DNA of 64,000 nucleotides from Streptomyces cinnabarinus (GCF_027270315.1 NZ_CP114413.1:1674001-1738000); one strand, 5' to 3'; numbered from the stretch's first letter, positions 53,721-63,088 are shown. Notes: a model not told the origin generated them from the sequence alone. Translations and numbers: made by a program.

Positions 53721-54059
53721 TCAGGCGGTGCCGTCCTCCGGGCGCCGCTGCGGGGCGTACGCGCCGAGGAAGTCGGCACCGCTCGGCTGCTGGGGCTGGG
53801 TCTGCCGCGGGGCGTAGGGGCCGAGGTGGTCGGCGCCGCTGCCCTGGTCGTACTGGGCGGCCGCGGGCACCGGCTGGGTCTGCGCCTGGCGCAGGGCACG
53901 GCGGCCGACGATCTTGTTGCGCAACTTGATGATCCAGGTCGCCAGCACGGCCAGGATGATCAGTACGAGCACGGTGTTCTGCACCCAGTCGGGCAGGAAC
54001 CACAACAGGCTCTCGAAGATCTGGCTCTTCGCGGACGCCAGTGGCTGGACTGCGGACAT
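53721..54059 (-). CDS. Small single-pass membrane protein
   Basis: A 112-residue protein. An N-terminal amphipathic stretch is followed by a membrane helix (about residues 22-43, VQNTVLVLIILAVLATWII). The cytoplasmic tail is basic (KLRNKIVGRR), then Pro/Gln-rich with the repeated elements GADHLGPYAPRQ and GADFLGAYAPQR. I do not recognise a family. It lies between aroE and the aroC operon on the same strand, 50 bp after the aroE stop. The start is ATG at 54059; upstream frame has no ribosome-binding site. Confidence 0.7.
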   Translation of the reverse strand: MSAVQPLASAKSQIFESLLWFLPDWVQNTVLVLIILAVLATWIIKLRNKIVGRRALRQAQTQPVPAAAQYDQGSGADHLGPYAPRQTQPQQPSGADFLGAYAPQRRPEDGTA

Positions 54060-54109
54060 CGGACGTCGTTCCCCTCCTGGTCCCGCCCCCTGCGGAACCG
54101 GAGTGGATC

Positions 54110-54949
54110 TTATCGGGCGTCGAGCGCGTGTTCGCCCGCTTTTCGCATGGCGTCCAGCGGGGCCGGAGCACGTCCGGTCATCTGCTCCACCTGGAGCACC
54201 GCCTGGTGCACCAGCAGGTCGAGACCGCTGACCACGGCACCGCCGTAAGCGGACCAGCGCGCGGCGAGCGTCGTCGGCCACGGTTCGTACAGCACATCGA
54301 AGAGCGTGGCGGGCCGCTCGGGTACGGCGGAGGCGAGCTCGTCGGTCGTACCGGCCGGAGTGGTGGCGATGACCAGGGGCGCGCCGAGCGCCTCGGCGGC
54401 GTCGGACCAGTCCGCCGTACGCACCTCGATGTCGAGCCGTTCGCCCCACTGGCGCATCTCCGCGGCGCGGGCGGCGCTGCGGACGTAGGCCACGACCTCG
54501 CCGGTGCAGATCCGGGCGAGGGCGGCCAGGGCGGAGGAGGCGGTGGCGCCCGCGCCCAGGACGGCCGCGGAGTCGACCTGTTCGATGCCGCGTTCACGCA
54601 GGGCGGCGACCATGCCGGGGATGTCGGTGTTGTCGCCGAGCCGGCGGCCGTCCTCGGTGAACACCACGGTGTTGACCGCCTCGACCGAGCGGGCCGTCTC
54701 GCTGACCTCGTCGAGCAGCGGGATGACCGCCCGCTTCAGCGGCATCGTCAGCGACAGCCCGGCCCACTCCGGACCGAGCCCGTCAAAGAAGCCGGGCAGC
54801 GCGTCCTCGTCCACGTCGAACCGGTCGTACGTCCAGCCGGCCAGCGCCAGCTCCTCGTACGCGGCGCGGTGCAGCACCGGGGAGAGGGAGTGGGCGATGG
54901 GCGAGCCGAGCACCGCGGCCCGACGGGCGTCAGTGGCCCGAACTGTCAT
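54110..54949 (-). CDS. aroE: Shikimate dehydrogenase
   Basis: A 279-residue NADP-dependent enzyme reducing 3-dehydroshikimate. LGSPIAHSLSPVLHRAAY binds shikimate, the catalytic Lys is in LTMPLKRAV and the Asp in GDNTDIPG. LGAGATASSALAAL is the NADP site. It follows mltG by 31 bp. The gene is a shikimate member separated from aroCKB by a small membrane protein gene. Confidence 0.95.
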   Translation of the reverse strand: MTVRATDARRAAVLGSPIAHSLSPVLHRAAYEELALAGWTYDRFDVDEDALPGFFDGLGPEWAGLSLTMPLKRAVIPLLDEVSETARSVEAVNTVVFTEDGRRLGDNTDIPGMVAALRERGIEQVDSAAVLGAGATASSALAALARICTGEVVAYVRSAARAAEMRQWGERLDIEVRTADWSDAAEALGAPLVIATTPAGTTDELASAVPERPATLFDVLYEPWPTTLAARWSAYGGAVVSGLDLLVHQAVLQVEQMTGRAPAPLDAMRKAGEHALDAR

Positions 54950-54980
54950 CCGTGAACCGTCCTCAGTTCTGGTTCCGCGT

Positions 54981-56678
54981 CTAGTCCCGCGACGCGTTGA
55001 ACTCCTCGACGAGCTTCTCGTGCTCGGCGAGCGTCTTGGTGAACTTGCTGGTCTTGCCATCGAGCGAGATGAAGTAGTACCAGCCGTCATCCGTCGGCTT
55101 CAGGGCGCCCTTGAGCGCGTCCTCGCCGGGGTTGTCGATCGGGCCGGGCGGCAGTCCCTTGACGAAGTAGGTGTTATAGGGGTTGTCGTACTGCTTCAGC
55201 TCGGCGATCGTCAGGTCGATCTTGCTCTGGTTCTTCACGTAGTTGTACGTGGAATCGAACTCCAGGGCGCCGTACGTCTGCGGGTTGCCCGGCTTGAGGC
55301 GGTTGTAGATGACCTCGGCCATCTTGCGGAAGTCCTCGTGGCTGGTGCCCTCGGCCTGGACCAGGCTCGCCACGGTGAGGAGTTGCCAGGGGTCGTCGAG
55401 GCCCACGCTCTCGGCCTTCTTCTCCAGGCCCATCTCCTCGTACTTCTCGGTGGCGCGGGTGACCATGTCCTTGAGGATGGCCTCCGGCTTCTGGCCCTTG
55501 CTGGCCGCGTAGCTGGAGGGATAGAGGAACCCTTCCAGCGGGTCCTTGAGGTCGCCGTGGCCCAGCGCCCAGTCGGGCAGCCCGAGGTCCTTGTACTTGG
55601 ACTTCGCGATCTTCGCCGTGGTGCCCTCGGCCGCGCCGACGCGCGCGTCGATCAGCTTGTAGACCGCGCTGTTGCGCAGGCCCTCGGCGACGACGAGGTT
55701 GTTCTGGCTCTTGGGGTCGAGCATCATGTCGACCGCGCTCTTGGCGGACATCTGCTTGTTCAGCAGATAGGCCCCGGCCTGGATCCGGTCGCCGTTGTTC
55801 TGCGTGAACGCGGAGACGAACGCGTCGACGCTCTTGACAACGCCCGCATCCTTGAGGATCCGCCCGATCTGGGCACCGCCCGCACCCTTGGGCACCACGA
55901 TGGAGACCGTGTCGTCGGTGCCTTCCCCGGCGTAGTCCGGAGCCGAGGCGAAACGATCCTGGTAGAACTGATACCCGAAATATCCGACTCCGGCGACACC
56001 TCCGCCGAACACCAGCAGCACCACCAGACAGGCGCATCCGCTGCGGCGTTTCTTGGGTTTGCCACCACCCCGGCCCCGCCGGTCGCCCCGGCCGCGCCGG
56101 TCCCCCGACTCGTCGTCGAGGTCGTCGTCATCGTCGTCGCCGCCCGCGAAGAAGGCGTGCTCGCCCTGGTCGGGACCCGGGTCCCAGTCGGTGCGCGGCT
56201 GCTCGGGCTCGGGCTGCCGCCTGCTCGGCGGCTCCGGCGGCGGGTACGCCTCGGGCGTCCCGTAGTAGTCCGGCTGCTGACCTCCGTAGGTGGCGGCCTG
56301 CTGGCCGTACGGATCCGACGGGTCGGTGTACGGGACCTGACCGTGCGTGCCGGTGCCCCAGCCACTGTTGTCGTAACCCTGCTGCTGGTAGCCCTGGCCC
56401 GCGTACTGCTGCTGGTCGTACTGCTGCTGGTCGTACTGCTGTTGGTCGTACTGCTGGGGCTGTCCGTGTCCCTGACCGTATGCGGCCTGCTGGCCGGTGC
56501 CCCAGTCGCCGTACTGCTGTTGCGGCTGCTGCGGCTGCTGCGGATAGTGCTGTGGCTGGCCGCCGTAGGGGGACTGCTGGCCCTGCTCGGCCTGCTGTCC
56601 TCCCCATCCCCCGTCCCCGTAATACGGGTCCTCGGGATGCCACGGTTCGGAGCCTTGGCCCCGGCCATACTCAGTCAT
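54981..56678 (-). CDS. mltG: Endolytic transglycosylase MltG with long Gln/Tyr-rich cytoplasmic tail
   Basis: A 565-residue membrane-anchored lytic transglycosylase (YceG family). Residues 1-~210 are cytoplasmic, low-complexity Gln/Tyr/Gly-rich then Asp- and Arg-rich. One membrane helix (~215-237) follows, then the extracytoplasmic LysM-like and YceG domains. In the catalytic segment the family ASIVEKE reads ASLVQAEG, so the first Glu is a Gln; the second Glu is kept, as in many actinobacterial members. It ends nascent peptidoglycan strands. The ATG at 56678 has AGGGGAT upstream. Confidence 0.9.
   Translation of the reverse strand: MTEYGRGQGSEPWHPEDPYYGDGGWGGQQAEQGQQSPYGGQPQHYPQQPQQPQQQYGDWGTGQQAAYGQGHGQPQQYDQQQYDQQQYDQQQYAGQGYQQQGYDNSGWGTGTHGQVPYTDPSDPYGQQAATYGGQQPDYYGTPEAYPPPEPPSRRQPEPEQPRTDWDPGPDQGEHAFFAGGDDDDDDLDDESGDRRGRGDRRGRGGGKPKKRRSGCACLVVLLVFGGGVAGVGYFGYQFYQDRFASAPDYAGEGTDDTVSIVVPKGAGGAQIGRILKDAGVVKSVDAFVSAFTQNNGDRIQAGAYLLNKQMSAKSAVDMMLDPKSQNNLVVAEGLRNSAVYKLIDARVGAAEGTTAKIAKSKYKDLGLPDWALGHGDLKDPLEGFLYPSSYAASKGQKPEAILKDMVTRATEKYEEMGLEKKAESVGLDDPWQLLTVASLVQAEGTSHEDFRKMAEVIYNRLKPGNPQTYGALEFDSTYNYVKNQSKIDLTIAELKQYDNPYNTYFVKGLPPGPIDNPGEDALKGALKPTDDGWYYFISLDGKTSKFTKTLAEHEKLVEEFNASRD
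56403..56457 (-). repeat. 15-bp tandem repeat inside mltG
   Basis: The unit GTACTGCTGCTGGTC starts at 56403, 56418 and 56433 (one change in the third) and a partial at 56448. In the minus-strand frame it encodes repeated DQQQY. It is a coding repeat, prone to length change by slippage. Confidence 0.85.
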
Positions 56679-56799
56679 CGATCCCCTAGAGCCGCGAGGC
56701 GGCGGTCGCGCGGCGTCCTGCCCGGCTTCCGTTCCGCCTCTCTTTGTGCGGCAGCTGTTCGAACACCGCCGCATCGCGCGGAACGTTACCGTATCGCGA

Positions 56800-57264
56800 T
56801 CAGATGACCACTTCGACGCCCTCGCCGGGTGCTTTACCTGACACCCGTTCGGATTCCAGGGCCTGCTGGAGGATGATCACAGCGGCTGCCTGGTCAATGA
56901 CCGATCTGCCCTTTTTCGACTTCACCCCGGAAGCACGCAGTCCCTGACTGGCCGTCACCGTGGTCATTCTCTCGTCCACGAGCCGCACCGGCACGGGCGC
57001 GATGCCCTTGGCGAGCTCCTGGGCGAAGCCGCGGACCTTGACCGCGGCCGGGCCCTCGCCTCCCTTGAGGGAGCGCGGGAGCCCGACGACGACCTCGATC
57101 GGCTCGTACTCCTCCACCAGCAGCTTCAGCCGGCGCTGGGCCGCCGGGACGTCCCGGCCGGGCACCGTCTCCACCGGGGTGGCGAGGATCCCGTCGGGGT
57201 CGCACGAGGCGACCCCGATGCGGGCGTCCCCGACGTCGATGGCGAGTCGGCGTCCTCTGCGCAT
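56800..57264 (-). CDS. ruvX: Holliday-junction resolvase-like RuvX/YqgF
   Basis: A 154-residue RNase H-fold protein with LAIDVGDARIGVA at the start, VVGLPRSLKGG in the middle and DERMTTVTA and DQAAAVIIL at the end, all family motifs with acidic residues. Members act in 16S rRNA processing or junction resolution. Its ATG overlaps the alaS stop by 1 bp (TAATG). It precedes mltG, a conserved order. Confidence 0.93.
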   Translation of the reverse strand: MRRGRRLAIDVGDARIGVASCDPDGILATPVETVPGRDVPAAQRRLKLLVEEYEPIEVVVGLPRSLKGGEGPAAVKVRGFAQELAKGIAPVPVRLVDERMTTVTASQGLRASGVKSKKGRSVIDQAAAVIILQQALESERVSGKAPGEGVEVVI

Positions 57265-59936
57265 TACTTGGCCGTCTCCCCGACCAGGCGCTCCACGGCG
57301 TCCACGGCCTCGCCGATGGCGGCCGGGTTCTGGCCGCCGCCCTGGGCGACGTCCGGCTTGCCGCCACCGCCGCCGCCGAGGGTCTTGGCGGCCGTACGGA
57401 CCAGGTCGCCGGCCTTCAGACCGCGCTCGCGGGCGGCCTCATTGGTGGCGATGACGGTAAGCGGCTTGCCGCCCGCCACGGTGAACAGGGCGACCACGGC
57501 GGCCCGGCCGCCCTGGATGCGACCGCGCACGTCGAGCACGAGCTTGCGCAGGTCGTCGGCGGTGGTGCCGTCCGGGACCTGCCCGGTGACCAGGGCGATG
57601 CCCCGGACGTCCTTGGCGGACTCGGCAAGACCGGCGGCGGCCTGGAGCACCTTCTCGGCGCGGAACTTCTCGATCTCCTTCTCGGCGTCCTTCAGCTTGC
57701 CGAGCATGGCGGAGACCTTCTCCGGGAGCTCCTCCGGACGGCCCTTGATCAGCTCCTGGAGCTGGGCGACGACCGTGTGCTCACGGGCGAGGAAGTTGTA
57801 GGCGTCGACACCGACGAGGGCCTCGATACGGCGCACACCCGAGCCGATCGACGACTCGCCGAGCAGCTTGACCAGGCCGAGCTGGCTGGTGTTGTGGACG
57901 TGGGTGCCGCCGCACAGCTCCTTGGAGAAGTCGCCGATGGTCACCACCCGGACCCGCTCGCCGTACTTCTCGCCGAACTCGGCGATGGCGCCCTGCTTCT
58001 TGGCCTCGTCGATGCCCATGACCTCGGCGCGCACGTCCAGGTCGCGGGCGAGCACCTCGTTGATCTTCTGCTCGACGTCGGTCATCACGGCCGTGGGCAC
58101 GGCGGAGGGCGAGCCGAAGTCGAAGCGGAAGCGGCCGGGCTGGTTCTCGGAACCGGCCTGGGCGGCCGTCGGGCCGAGGGCGTCGCGCAGGGCCTGGTGG
58201 GTGAGGTGGGTGGCCGAGTGGGCGCGGGCGATGGCCGTCCGGCGGCGGGAGTCGATGGAGGCCTGGGCCTTGGCCCCGACGGTGACCTCTCCGACCTGGA
58301 CGACGCCCTTGTGGACGTAGACGCCCGGGACCGGCTTCTGGCAGTCGCGGATCTCGATCACGGCACCGGTGTCGACGCGGATCCGGCCGGTGTCGCCGAT
58401 CTGGCCGCCGCCCTCGGCGTAGAACGGGGTGCGGTCCAGGACGATCTCGACCTCGTCGCCCTCGGTGGCGGCCGGGGAGGAGGCGCCGTCGACGAGGATG
58501 CCGACGATCGTCGACTCGCCCTCGGTGTCGCCGTAGCCGATGAACTCGGTCTCGCCGACCTTGTCGGCGATCGCCCGGTAGGCGCCGGCGCCGGCGTGGC
58601 CGGTCTTCTTGGCCTGGGCGTCGGCCTTGGCGCGCTCCCGCTGCTCCTTCATCAGGCGCCGGAAGCCGTCCTCGTCCACGGAAAGGCCCTGCTCGGCGGC
58701 CATCTCCAGGGTGAGGTCGATCGGGAAGCCCCAGGTGTCGTGGAGCAGGAACGCCTTGTCGCCGGCGAGGACCGCGCCACCGGCGGCCTTGGTGTCGCTG
58801 ACGGCGGTGTCGAGGATGTTGGTGCCGGCCTTCAGCGTCTTGAGGAAGGCGTTCTCCTCGGCGAGGGCGACCTTCTCGATGCGCTCGCGGTCGGTGACCA
58901 GCTCCGGGTACTGCTGGCCCATCATCGCGATCACGGTGTCGACGAGGTCGTTCACGACCGGACCGGTGGCGCCCAGCAGCCGCATGTTGCGGATGGCGCG
59001 GCGCATGATGCGGCGCAGGACGTAACCGCGGCCCTCGTTGCCGGGGGTGACGCCGTCGCCGATGAGCATCACCGACGTACGCATGTGGTCGGTGACCACG
59101 CGCAGGGAGACGTCCGAGTCGTGGGCGTCGCCGTAGGCCACGCCGGTCAGCTCGGTGGCCTTCTTGATGACGGCCATGGAGGTGTCGATCTCGTACATGT
59201 TCTGCACGCCCTGCAGAATCATGGCGAGCCGCTCAAGTCCGAGGCCGGTGTCGATGTTCTTGCTCGGCAGCTCTCCGAGGATCTCGAAGTTGTCCTTGCC
59301 GATGCCCTCGCCGCGCTCGTACTGCATGAAGACGAGGTTCCAGATCTCCACATACCGCTCGTCGTTGACGGCGGGGCCGCCCTCGACGCCGAACTCGGGG
59401 CCGCGGTCGTAGTTGATCTCGGAGCAGGGGCCGCAGGGACCGGGGACGCCCATGGACCAGTAGTTGTCCTTCATGCCGAGGCGCTGGATGCGCTCCTTCG
59501 GCACCCCGACGACCTCGTGCCAGATGCGCTCGGCCTCGTCGTCGTCCTTGTAGACGGTGATCCAGAGCTTCTCCGGCTCCAGGCCGTAACCACCCTTGTC
59601 CTGGGGGCCGGTGAGCAGCTCCCAGGCGTACTTGATGGCGCCTTCCTTGAAGTAGTCGCCGAACGAGAAGTTGCCGCACATCTGGAAGAACGTGCCGTGC
59701 CGGGTGGTCTTGCCGACCTCTTCGATGTCCGGGGTGCGCACGCACTTCTGCACGCTGGTGGCGCGGTCGAAGGGCGGCTTGACCTCACCCAGGAAGTAGG
59801 GCTTGAAGGGCACCATGCCGGCCGGGACGAGGAGCAGAGTCGGGTCGTCCGCGATGAGCGACGCCGAAGGGACGACGGTGTGCCCGCGCTCCTCGAAGAA
59901 GCTCAGCCAGCGGCGGCGGATCTCAGCCGACTCCAT
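57264..59936 (-). CDS. alaS: Alanyl-tRNA synthetase
   Basis: An 890-residue class-II synthetase. The catalytic domain begins FEERGHTVVPSASL. The editing domain holds the HSATHLTHQAL and CGGTHV motifs with the HxxxH and Cys-x3-His zinc residues. The C-Ala domain closes the protein. It charges tRNA-Ala and clears mischarged Ser or Gly. It overlaps both neighbours by 1 bp and is co-transcribed with ruvX and the two small membrane-associated genes upstream. Confidence 0.97.
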   Translation of the reverse strand: MESAEIRRRWLSFFEERGHTVVPSASLIADDPTLLLVPAGMVPFKPYFLGEVKPPFDRATSVQKCVRTPDIEEVGKTTRHGTFFQMCGNFSFGDYFKEGAIKYAWELLTGPQDKGGYGLEPEKLWITVYKDDDEAERIWHEVVGVPKERIQRLGMKDNYWSMGVPGPCGPCSEINYDRGPEFGVEGGPAVNDERYVEIWNLVFMQYERGEGIGKDNFEILGELPSKNIDTGLGLERLAMILQGVQNMYEIDTSMAVIKKATELTGVAYGDAHDSDVSLRVVTDHMRTSVMLIGDGVTPGNEGRGYVLRRIMRRAIRNMRLLGATGPVVNDLVDTVIAMMGQQYPELVTDRERIEKVALAEENAFLKTLKAGTNILDTAVSDTKAAGGAVLAGDKAFLLHDTWGFPIDLTLEMAAEQGLSVDEDGFRRLMKEQRERAKADAQAKKTGHAGAGAYRAIADKVGETEFIGYGDTEGESTIVGILVDGASSPAATEGDEVEIVLDRTPFYAEGGGQIGDTGRIRVDTGAVIEIRDCQKPVPGVYVHKGVVQVGEVTVGAKAQASIDSRRRTAIARAHSATHLTHQALRDALGPTAAQAGSENQPGRFRFDFGSPSAVPTAVMTDVEQKINEVLARDLDVRAEVMGIDEAKKQGAIAEFGEKYGERVRVVTIGDFSKELCGGTHVHNTSQLGLVKLLGESSIGSGVRRIEALVGVDAYNFLAREHTVVAQLQELIKGRPEELPEKVSAMLGKLKDAEKEIEKFRAEKVLQAAAGLAESAKDVRGIALVTGQVPDGTTADDLRKLVLDVRGRIQGGRAAVVALFTVAGGKPLTVIATNEAARERGLKAGDLVRTAAKTLGGGGGGKPDVAQGGGQNPAAIGEAVDAVERLVGETAK

Positions 59937-60286
59937 CAGTGGTCCTCATTCCGGTTGTACGAGTACGTCGTGTTGTCGATGACGTACGACTTCGGCTTGC
60001 TGCGGTTCTCGATCGCGGCCTGACGCCGCGGCGCGGGGAGTTCGGGGTCCGCGCCGATGCCCAGCGCGTCCTCCAGCTCGGCCTCCCGCTGGGCCATGTT
60101 GTCGCGGACGTCGAGCGCGAAGCCGACGGCGCGGTCCTTGAGCCGGTTGCCCGCCTCCAGCGCCTTGTTGGCGGCCTGGGTGGCCAGGTGCTCGGGGGTC
60201 AGCTGCTTCAGTTTGCGGTTGACCTTGGTAGTGGCCCACACACCGGCCGCGACGCCCGTGGTGAACCAGAAGCTACGGCGGAACAT
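59936..60286 (-). CDS. DUF6167-like conserved membrane-associated protein
   Basis: A 116-residue protein with a short N-terminal hydrophobic segment (about residues 3-20), followed by an amphipathic helical part and a disordered Arg/Asn-rich tail. I believe it belongs to DUF6167. Its stop overlaps the alaS start (TGATG). It lies 8 bp after a DUF948-like gene. The position in front of alaS is conserved in Streptomyces; the function is unknown. Confidence 0.65.
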   Translation of the reverse strand: MFRRSFWFTTGVAAGVWATTKVNRKLKQLTPEHLATQAANKALEAGNRLKDRAVGFALDVRDNMAQREAELEDALGIGADPELPAPRRQAAIENRSKPKSYVIDNTTYSYNRNEDH

Positions 60287-60293
60287 CGCTGGA

Positions 60294-60737
60294 TCAGCCC
60301 TTCTTCCGCTTGCTCCGCCGTGCGGCCGGAACGGTGCGGCCCACGATCACGGTACGCCGGGGTTCTCGCACGGGCACGTCGTCCTTGCGGCCCGCGATGG
60401 CCCGGCGCACGCCGTAGCCGAAGGCCGCGACCTTGACCAGGGGGCCACCGAAGGTGGAGGCCACCGTGGACGACAGCGCGGAGGCGTTGGAGGTGACTTC
60501 CTGGACGTCGGAGGCGATGGCGTCGACCCGGTCGATCTGGGTCTGCGCCGAGCGCACCGCGGAGGAGGCGTCCGCCAGGAGCGGTACGGCCTGATCGGTC
60601 ACGTCCGCGACCAGCTTGGTGGTCGCCCTGAGCGTCTGGGCCAGCCTCACCAGTGCCACAGCGAGGAAGGAGACCAGGATCGCCCAGAACACGGCCACCA
60701 GGATCCCGGCCACCTCTCCACCGGACACTGTGTGCAC
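60294..60737 (-). CDS. DUF948-family membrane protein
   Basis: A 147-residue protein with one N-terminal membrane helix (about residues 9-31) and a long helical domain containing QTQIDRVDAIASDVQEVT, the coiled-coil-like feature of DUF948. The C-terminus is Arg/Lys-rich. The start is a GTG at 60737 with GGGAG directly upstream. It is the first gene of the alaS transcription unit and probably sits in the envelope; its function is unknown. Confidence 0.75.
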   Translation of the reverse strand: MHTVSGGEVAGILVAVFWAILVSFLAVALVRLAQTLRATTKLVADVTDQAVPLLADASSAVRSAQTQIDRVDAIASDVQEVTSNASALSSTVASTFGGPLVKVAAFGYGVRRAIAGRKDDVPVREPRRTVIVGRTVPAARRSKRKKG

Positions 60738-60853
60738 CCGCTCCCTGAAACGCGCCTCAACATCGAAAAGTCGTGGACCGAGCCTATCGCGCCGGGCGTG
60801 GGGCTCCGTACCGGATTACCGCCCGTGCGCGCCCGAGTTGCGCGAAGCGATTG

Positions 60854-60885
60854 TACGGAGTGAATACGCTTCAGTACGCTCCGTA
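60854..60885. promoter_or_regulatory. Inverted repeat in the STAND-gene promoter region
   Basis: TACGGAG (60854-60860) and CTCCGTA (60879-60885) are inverted copies 18 bp apart. Two TACGCT copies lie between or overlap the arms. The site lies 35-66 bp before the GTG start. The rest of the gap to the DUF948 gene shows no gene. Confidence 0.45.
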
Positions 60886-60919
60886 TCCCATGCGAGAAGG
60901 ACAGGGTGAGGACACCCCG

Positions 60920-63061
60920 GTGGCCGGCAATCTGCCCCTGGAGCTCGACGCGTTCGTCGGACGCACGGCCGAACTGACGGGGCTGGCCGAGGCGCTCGCC
61001 GGGACCCGGCTGGTGACGGTGACCGGGGTGGGCGGGGTGGGCAAGTCCCGGCTCGCCGCCCGCGCCGCCGCCCGGTCCGCGCCGCCGGACGGGGTGTGGC
61101 GGGTGGAACTGGCGCCGGTGCGCGATCCCGCGTTCGTCGACCACGCGGTGGTGGCGGCCCTGGGACTGACCGACCACACCACGCGCCCACCCCGCGAGAC
61201 CCTCCTCGACCGGCTCGCCGACCGTCAACTCCTGCTGCTCCTGGACGGGTTCGAGCATCTGGTGGAGTCCTGCGCGGAGCTGGTGACCGAGTTACTGGGC
61301 CGGGCGCCCGGGCTGCGGGTGCTCGCCGTGGGCCGCAGACCGCTCGCGGTGCCGGGTGAGCGGCTGCTCCCGCTGGCGCCGCTGGGCGAGGACGAGGCGG
61401 TGGAACTGTTCACGGACCGGGCCGCCCTGCACGGGGTGGCGGTCGCGGACGACGCGGACGTACGGGAGCTGTGCCGCCGGCTGGACGGGATCCCGCTGGC
61501 CGTGGAGCTGGCGGCCGGGCGGCTGCGGGCGCTGTCCCCCGGGCAGTTGCTGGCCCGGCTCGACGACCGGTTCCGGCTGCTGACCAGGGCCGGCGGGGAC
61601 TCGCCGTGGCGGCATCGGACACTGCGTACGGCGATCGGCTGGAGCCATGAACTGTGCACGCCCGAGGAGCGGTTGCTGTGGGCGCGGCTGTCGGTGTTCG
61701 CCGGGCGGTTCGACCTGGAGGCCGTGGAGTACGTGTGCAGCGGGCACGGTCTGCACTCCGAAGATGTCCTCGACGTGCTCTCGGAACTCCTCGCGCAGTC
61801 GGTGGTCTCCCGCGAGGAGACCGGCTCAGGCGTGCGGTACCGGATGCTCGACACCGTCCGGGCCTACGGCGCCGACTGGCTGGTGGCCACCGGGGACGCG
61901 GACCGGCTGCGGCGCCGGCACCGCGACTGGTACCTGGGCCTGGCGACCTGGTGCGAGCTGGACTGGTTCTCGCCACGCCAGTCCGAGGTCGCCGCGCGCG
62001 TGGAGGCGGAGCTGCCGAATCTGCGCAGCGCGCTGGAGCACTGTCTGTCCGAGCCCGACGAGGCACATCTGGGGCAGCTCCTCGCGGGCTCCCTGTGGTT
62101 CTACTGGGTCGGCTGCGGGCGGCTGTCGGAGGGGCGGCACTGGCTGGACCAGGCGGTGCGGCTGGACTCCGGACATGAGCAGTCCCGGCTGAAGGCCCTG
62201 TGGGTGCTCGGCTATGTGGCGATCCTCCAGGGCGACACGGTCCCCGCGCTCGCCGCCCTGCACGAGTGCGCCGAGGAGGCGGAGCTGTCGGTGAACGAGA
62301 CCGCGGCGGCCTACGCCGAGCACCGCACTGGCTGTCTGGCCCTGGTCAGCGACGACATGGCCGGTGCCGAGGCGCTGCTGCGCTCGGCGCTGGACCGCTA
62401 CCAGGAAATCGGCGAGCTCAACAGCAATGTCCTGATGGGCCAGGTGGAGCTGGGCATGACCCGGGCCTTCCAGGACGATCTGGCCGAGGCGGTACGGCTG
62501 TGCGAGGACGTGCGCCGGGTCTGCGAGGACCACGGCGAGCGCTGGGCCCGGTCGTACGCGCTGTACGTGCTGGCGTACGCGGCCTGGCGGGAGGGCGATC
62601 AGGGCCGGGCGCGGGAGCTGCTGACGGACTGTCTGGGCAGCGCACACTCCTTCCACGATCTGCTGGGCTCGGTGCTCACGGTGGAGCTGCTGGCCCTGGT
62701 CACCGTGACGGAGGGGGACGCGGCGGAGGCGGCGGTGCTGCAAGGGGCGGCCGGGCGGATGTGGCCCTCGGTGGGGCTGCCGCTGTTCGGCTCGGCCTAC
62801 TACAACGCCCCGCACGAACTGTGCGAGGCCATGGCCCGGGAGCGGCTCGGCGATGAGCGGTACGAGGACTGCGTACGCGCCGGTGCCCTGCTGGACCGGG
62901 AGGCGGCGGTGACCCGGGCGCTGGGTCTGGGGCGGCCGACGGCGCAGGCGCTGGAGGCGCTGCCGGTGCCGCGCGGGCCGGTGCGGCAGACCAAGGTCAC
63001 CCCCGAAACGCAGGAACCCGCCGCCTCGCCCACCCGGAAGGGCGGGGAGACGGCGGGCTGA
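60920..63061 (+). CDS. STAND-type NB-ARC ATPase with TPR-like C-terminus and a TTA codon
   Basis: A 713-residue signal-transduction ATPase. The NB-ARC domain has Walker A GVGGVGKS (36-43), Walker B LLLLLDG and GIPLAVELAAG. The helical C-terminal part (about 330-680) looks like TPR repeats. There is no SARP or LuxR DNA-binding domain, so its output is unclear. Leu125 is encoded by TTA (61292-61294), the rare codon read by the bldA tRNA. I chose GTG 60920, which has GAGGA 7 nt upstream; an ATG at 60890 has none. It is convergent with rpsD. Confidence 0.85.
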   Translation: MAGNLPLELDAFVGRTAELTGLAEALAGTRLVTVTGVGGVGKSRLAARAAARSAPPDGVWRVELAPVRDPAFVDHAVVAALGLTDHTTRPPRETLLDRLADRQLLLLLDGFEHLVESCAELVTELLGRAPGLRVLAVGRRPLAVPGERLLPLAPLGEDEAVELFTDRAALHGVAVADDADVRELCRRLDGIPLAVELAAGRLRALSPGQLLARLDDRFRLLTRAGGDSPWRHRTLRTAIGWSHELCTPEERLLWARLSVFAGRFDLEAVEYVCSGHGLHSEDVLDVLSELLAQSVVSREETGSGVRYRMLDTVRAYGADWLVATGDADRLRRRHRDWYLGLATWCELDWFSPRQSEVAARVEAELPNLRSALEHCLSEPDEAHLGQLLAGSLWFYWVGCGRLSEGRHWLDQAVRLDSGHEQSRLKALWVLGYVAILQGDTVPALAALHECAEEAELSVNETAAAYAEHRTGCLALVSDDMAGAEALLRSALDRYQEIGELNSNVLMGQVELGMTRAFQDDLAEAVRLCEDVRRVCEDHGERWARSYALYVLAYAAWREGDQGRARELLTDCLGSAHSFHDLLGSVLTVELLALVTVTEGDAAEAAVLQGAAGRMWPSVGLPLFGSAYYNAPHELCEAMARERLGDERYEDCVRAGALLDREAAVTRALGLGRPTAQALEALPVPRGPVRQTKVTPETQEPAASPTRKGGETAG

Positions 63062-63088
63062 GGCGCAGTGCCTACGACCGCTGAAGGA

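Noticed and set aside
56403..56457. Regular 15-bp units that could suggest a CRISPR-like array
   Set aside because: They are in-frame coding repeats without spacers, inside mltG.
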